A DNA stretch of 8,719 nucleotides from Waddliaceae bacterium (GTDB taxonomy: Bacteria; Chlamydiota; Chlamydiia; Chlamydiales; SLOH01). Shown here one piece after another: positions 6,470 to 8,719 of the stretch (positions are counted from its first letter, which is position 1; each line of letters begins with the position of its first letter). The notes under the pieces are model-generated. The model saw only the letters and a list, made by a program, of their open reading frames with translations. It did not search any database and was not told where the DNA came from. Position numbers and translations under genes: made by a program. The stretch spans positions 1 to 8,719 of the forward strand of contig SLOH01000097.1 of assembly GCA_007132595.1 (NCBI GenBank). Direction: 5' to 3'.

Positions 6470-8244
6470 TTTTGAAAAAACTGTATCACTTTCTTGGAAG
6501 CATCTATTTTGCTTTGCCGCTTATTGCCATTTTTGCACTCTTTGTGATTATGGGCACGATTCTCGAAGCAAAAACAGATTCCCACTGGCTCGCTGCTTAC
6601 TACACATATGAACACCCGGCGTTTTCCGTGCTGCTCTCACTTTTCTTTCTTAACATTCTTTTAGCGACCCTAAGAAGATACCCCTTTCAATGGAAAAAAT
6701 GGCCCTTTCTGCTCACCCACCTAGGGTTGTTGATGGTTTTGTCGGGCACAATCATCAAAAACGTCTATGGCATTCAAGGAAATATGGAGCTTGTAGAAGG
6801 AAGTGGGAGCCACGCCCTAATTATGCCGAAAACCGAGTCGCTTAGGATTGAAAAAAAAGGCGCTGTCGGCTGGTTTGACCTAAAGGAGAAAACGTCGCCC
6901 TTTAAGGAGCTCAAAATCGAGCTGATCGGATGGGCGCCAAACAGCAAAACAGAGATGCAAAGCTTTCGTTTCGGAAAGCAAGGGAAAATCCTTGGATTAC
7001 CTCCATTTCCCCTCACAAAAGAGCCTACGCCCGCAATGAAAGTCAGGCTGCTGCCCGAGCCATATCCGCCCTTCCATATTTACACAGTCTACCCTAAGGC
7101 TCCTAAACTACCGGCGCTTATCCTACAAGAGGACCTCATCATTACACTTGATAAAAGAGGGAGAAAGAGGGAGCATTCGCTTGAAAACTGCAGTTTAATT
7201 GCCTATGACTCAGGGTATGGTGGCTACACACATGAGCTTTCGCTTGCGATTCAAACAGAGCAAGCTCTCGAAGCGCAGCTAAAAGAGTACGCGCACCTGC
7301 CGGAGCCTCTCAAACAATTCAGAGACGCATCTGAAAAAGTGGGTCAAGACTGGATTTCAAATTTCATTGATTTTGTCCTTCAGTGGGATAGAGGCGGCGA
7401 ATTACTGTTTCCAAACGAACCGGTGTCAGATGAACTTAAGCTCATTTTATCTGCTATGCAGTTTCCACCCGAGGTCGAAACCGCAAGCGGATGGATGGTC
7501 GATCTGCTCTTAGATCATGAAAGCCTCACGCACTGGCCGCTCCCCCTTCCGGATGAAAATAAGTGGCAAGCGCTTTTCAACCAACTTCTCATCGCCGGAA
7601 AAGAGCTCCCCTCGCCTCCAAAAACACAAATACAAACCCTTTTTTCAGCGTATCTCCTCGGATCGGGGATCTCAAAGGATCGATTCCCCGAATCGGAGAC
7701 ACCCATTCAATTAGAATCGCCGATCTTTCAAAAAGTTTTGCCGGAAAAAGCCGATCAAAAATGGGAAGAGAACCGCCCAATGGCAAAATTCCGTCTCACC
7801 CACCTGGGAAAAACTGAGGTGATTGTCCTTCCTTTTGACCCCTCTGGAAAAGGTCTCAGTTGGCCAATACTCGACGGCACCTACCTGCTTCGATACCAAC
7901 CGAAGGAGCTGACAATCCCCCATCACTTACGGCTAAGGCGCGCGCGGCGAATCAATTACGACAACTCTCCCCAAGCAAAAAGCTATGAAGCTGATCTTTG
8001 GATAGACCACGACAGCCAAATTTCTCTTAGCATGAACAACGTGCACGAAACAAGTCTTGGCTACCGTTTTTACCTCTCCAGCCTCTCTTCAGCGCCGGAT
8101 CGCGCGGCAAAAGTTGGAATCGTTGTGAACAAAGACCCGGCTCGATACCGACTGACCTATCCGGGAGCTATTTTCCTTATTCTTGGAACTCTTGCCCTTC
8201 TGAGTCGGATGCCTCGCCGCTCGCACAATTCAACCTCAACATAG
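6466..8244 (+). CDS. resB: ResB/CcsB-like cytochrome c biogenesis protein (System II)
   Basis: ResB (CcsB, Ccs1) works with CcsA/ResC to bring haem across the cytoplasmic membrane and attach it to CxxCH sites of c-type cytochromes. The 592 residues show three N-terminal membrane helices (about 11-31, 52-68, 80-97), a large outside domain (about 98-562) and a last helix (about 564-580). His85, in FLLTHLGLLM within the third helix, sits where the family has its membrane histidine. Near the end, SMNNVHETSLGYRFYLSS (522-539) matches the family's S-M-N...G-Y-x-F-Y-x-S-S signature, followed by the typical D-P-x-R...YPG entry into the last helix. Residues about 260-440 show no family motif. The start is TTG at 6466 (or 6472), as the next ATG would remove the first helix. 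It overlaps the lipoprotein gene by four bases. No ccsA follows; the next gene runs the other way. Confidence 0.87.
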   Translation: MILKKLYHFLGSIYFALPLIAIFALFVIMGTILEAKTDSHWLAAYYTYEHPAFSVLLSLFFLNILLATLRRYPFQWKKWPFLLTHLGLLMVLSGTIIKNVYGIQGNMELVEGSGSHALIMPKTESLRIEKKGAVGWFDLKEKTSPFKELKIELIGWAPNSKTEMQSFRFGKQGKILGLPPFPLTKEPTPAMKVRLLPEPYPPFHIYTVYPKAPKLPALILQEDLIITLDKRGRKREHSLENCSLIAYDSGYGGYTHELSLAIQTEQALEAQLKEYAHLPEPLKQFRDASEKVGQDWISNFIDFVLQWDRGGELLFPNEPVSDELKLILSAMQFPPEVETASGWMVDLLLDHESLTHWPLPLPDENKWQALFNQLLIAGKELPSPPKTQIQTLFSAYLLGSGISKDRFPESETPIQLESPIFQKVLPEKADQKWEENRPMAKFRLTHLGKTEVIVLPFDPSGKGLSWPILDGTYLLRYQPKELTIPHHLRLRRARRINYDNSPQAKSYEADLWIDHDSQISLSMNNVHETSLGYRFYLSSLSSAPDRAAKVGIVVNKDPARYRLTYPGAIFLILGTLALLSRMPRRSHNSTST

Positions 8245-8686
8245 GACGCATCCTGCTTAAAAGCTCTTCGAGCTCACTTGCGGGTCCGTTTGCCTTTGGT
8301 GCCAATTGACGCTCACTTGCCGGCTTAAGCTTTGAAAGCTGTCCACTTTTAATTTGTGAAAGCAGATCTTTTTCTACACTCACCTTCTTCAGCCTGCTGC
8401 TACCGGCTCCCTCCGAGAACTCCCGTTTTAGTTCGTTCATGACTGGGCGCCGAGCGTTGCGTCTAGGTTTAGAGGATTTTTCCCCAAAACAGCCGTTTAA
8501 TTGAGAGAGAAATTCCACGCTGCGGGGATTAGAAGAACCGGGAAAATTATTTTCCCACTTCTCTTTTACCTCTTCGATTCTTTTCGCGATTTCGAGGTAA
8601 CGGTAATAACGATACGTTTCAGCCAAACCGTTAAGCGCATTTAAAGCAGGATTGACCTCATCTCGAATCGAATTTACCTTTGACAT
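8177..8686 (-). CDS. Putative actin-binding effector with WH2/VCA-like C-terminus
   Basis: From the ATG the product has 169 residues, with no signal peptide or membrane helix. Residues 10-46 look like one long amphipathic helix rich in Tyr, Glu and Lys; 68-80 is basic. Residues 105-126 (EKDLLSQIKSGQLSKLKPAS and on) fit the WH2 pattern, a helix with L-L-x-x-I-x-x-G followed by an L-K-type stretch, which binds monomeric actin. A weaker copy precedes it (about 82-103, ending RLKKV). Then come a helix ELEELLSRMRPML (138-150) and an acidic tail (157-169), the order seen in WASP/WAVE VCA modules, but the terminal Trp is missing. The ATG has no clear ribosome binding site, and the frame is open upstream to the window edge, so a longer protein is possible. 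The last 21 codons lie opposite the resB 3' end. Function is inferred from motifs only. Confidence 0.6.
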   Translation of the reverse strand: MSKVNSIRDEVNPALNALNGLAETYRYYRYLEIAKRIEEVKEKWENNFPGSSNPRSVEFLSQLNGCFGEKSSKPRRNARRPVMNELKREFSEGAGSSRLKKVSVEKDLLSQIKSGQLSKLKPASERQLAPKANGPASELEELLSRMRPMLRLNCASGEASDSEGQEFQE

Positions 8687-8695
8687 AATATTTTG

Positions 8696-8701
8696 CTTAT
8701 A
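8696..8701 (-). promoter_or_regulatory. Possible -10 box upstream of the WH2-like gene
   Basis: TATAAG on the minus strand matches five of six -10 bases and lies nine bases before the ATG. The matching -35 position falls at or beyond the window edge, so this cannot be completed. A transcript from here would have almost no leader. Confidence 0.2.
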
Positions 8702-8719
8702 TTTCGAGTCGTCAGGAAC

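Noticed and set aside
7515..7817. Several overlapping frames on both strands within resB
   Set aside because: They lie within one unbroken resB reading frame and show Ser/Arg/Pro-rich shadow composition with no motif.
1..8719. Search by eye for tRNA, CRISPR repeats, transposase genes and terminal inverted repeats
   Set aside because: No cloverleaf with a T-arm motif, no regularly spaced repeats and no transposase-like protein were seen. The window is nearly all coding.

Overview
The window looks like a chromosomal segment of an environmental (non-Chlamydiaceae) chlamydia or a close relative. The reasons are a small protein with the paired hydrophobic segment typical of inclusion membrane (Inc) proteins, a 2-oxoglutarate dehydrogenase gene set with a short chlamydia-style SucB, a ResB-type cytochrome c maturation gene, and a small protein that looks like a eukaryote-style actin-binding effector. 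The assignment rests on protein character only. I could not run a database search.

Layout. Positions 1-87 hold what looks like the last 28 codons of an upstream plus-strand gene. An AT-rich promoter region follows, then a 139-codon Inc-like gene (155-574, plus). A hairpin with T-runs on both sides (583-609) ends this gene and also the operon converging on it. The minus strand from 5861 to 631 is a compact operon, sucA-sucB-lpd, encoding E1, E2 and E3 of the 2-oxoglutarate dehydrogenase complex. It has a 4-base overlap between sucA and sucB and no gap between sucB and lpd. Upstream of sucA a very short divergent region carries candidate promoters for both directions. On the plus strand there follow a small lipoprotein gene (5924-6469) and, overlapping it by 4 bases, a ResB/CcsB-like gene (6466-8244). 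A minus-strand gene (8177-8686) overlaps the end of resB tail to tail. Its frame stays open to the window edge, so it may be longer.

How the genes fit together. The minus-strand operon makes the complete complex that converts 2-oxoglutarate, CoA and NAD+ to succinyl-CoA, CO2 and NADH. The lipoprotein-resB pair points to c-type cytochrome maturation at the outer face of the cytoplasmic membrane. The two outer genes have the character of host-interaction factors.

Most interesting signal: the protein at 8177-8686 ends in a series resembling the WH2-central-acidic (VCA) module of WASP/WAVE proteins, which binds actin monomers and activates Arp2/3. This is read from motif pattern alone. The acidic part is encoded opposite a ResB membrane segment, so it needs independent testing. 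Also notable are a SucB with a reduced or missing E3-binding domain, in an operon that supplies its own E3, and a CxxC-bearing lipoprotein translationally coupled to ResB. No RNA gene, insertion sequence, CRISPR array, riboswitch or attachment site was seen.
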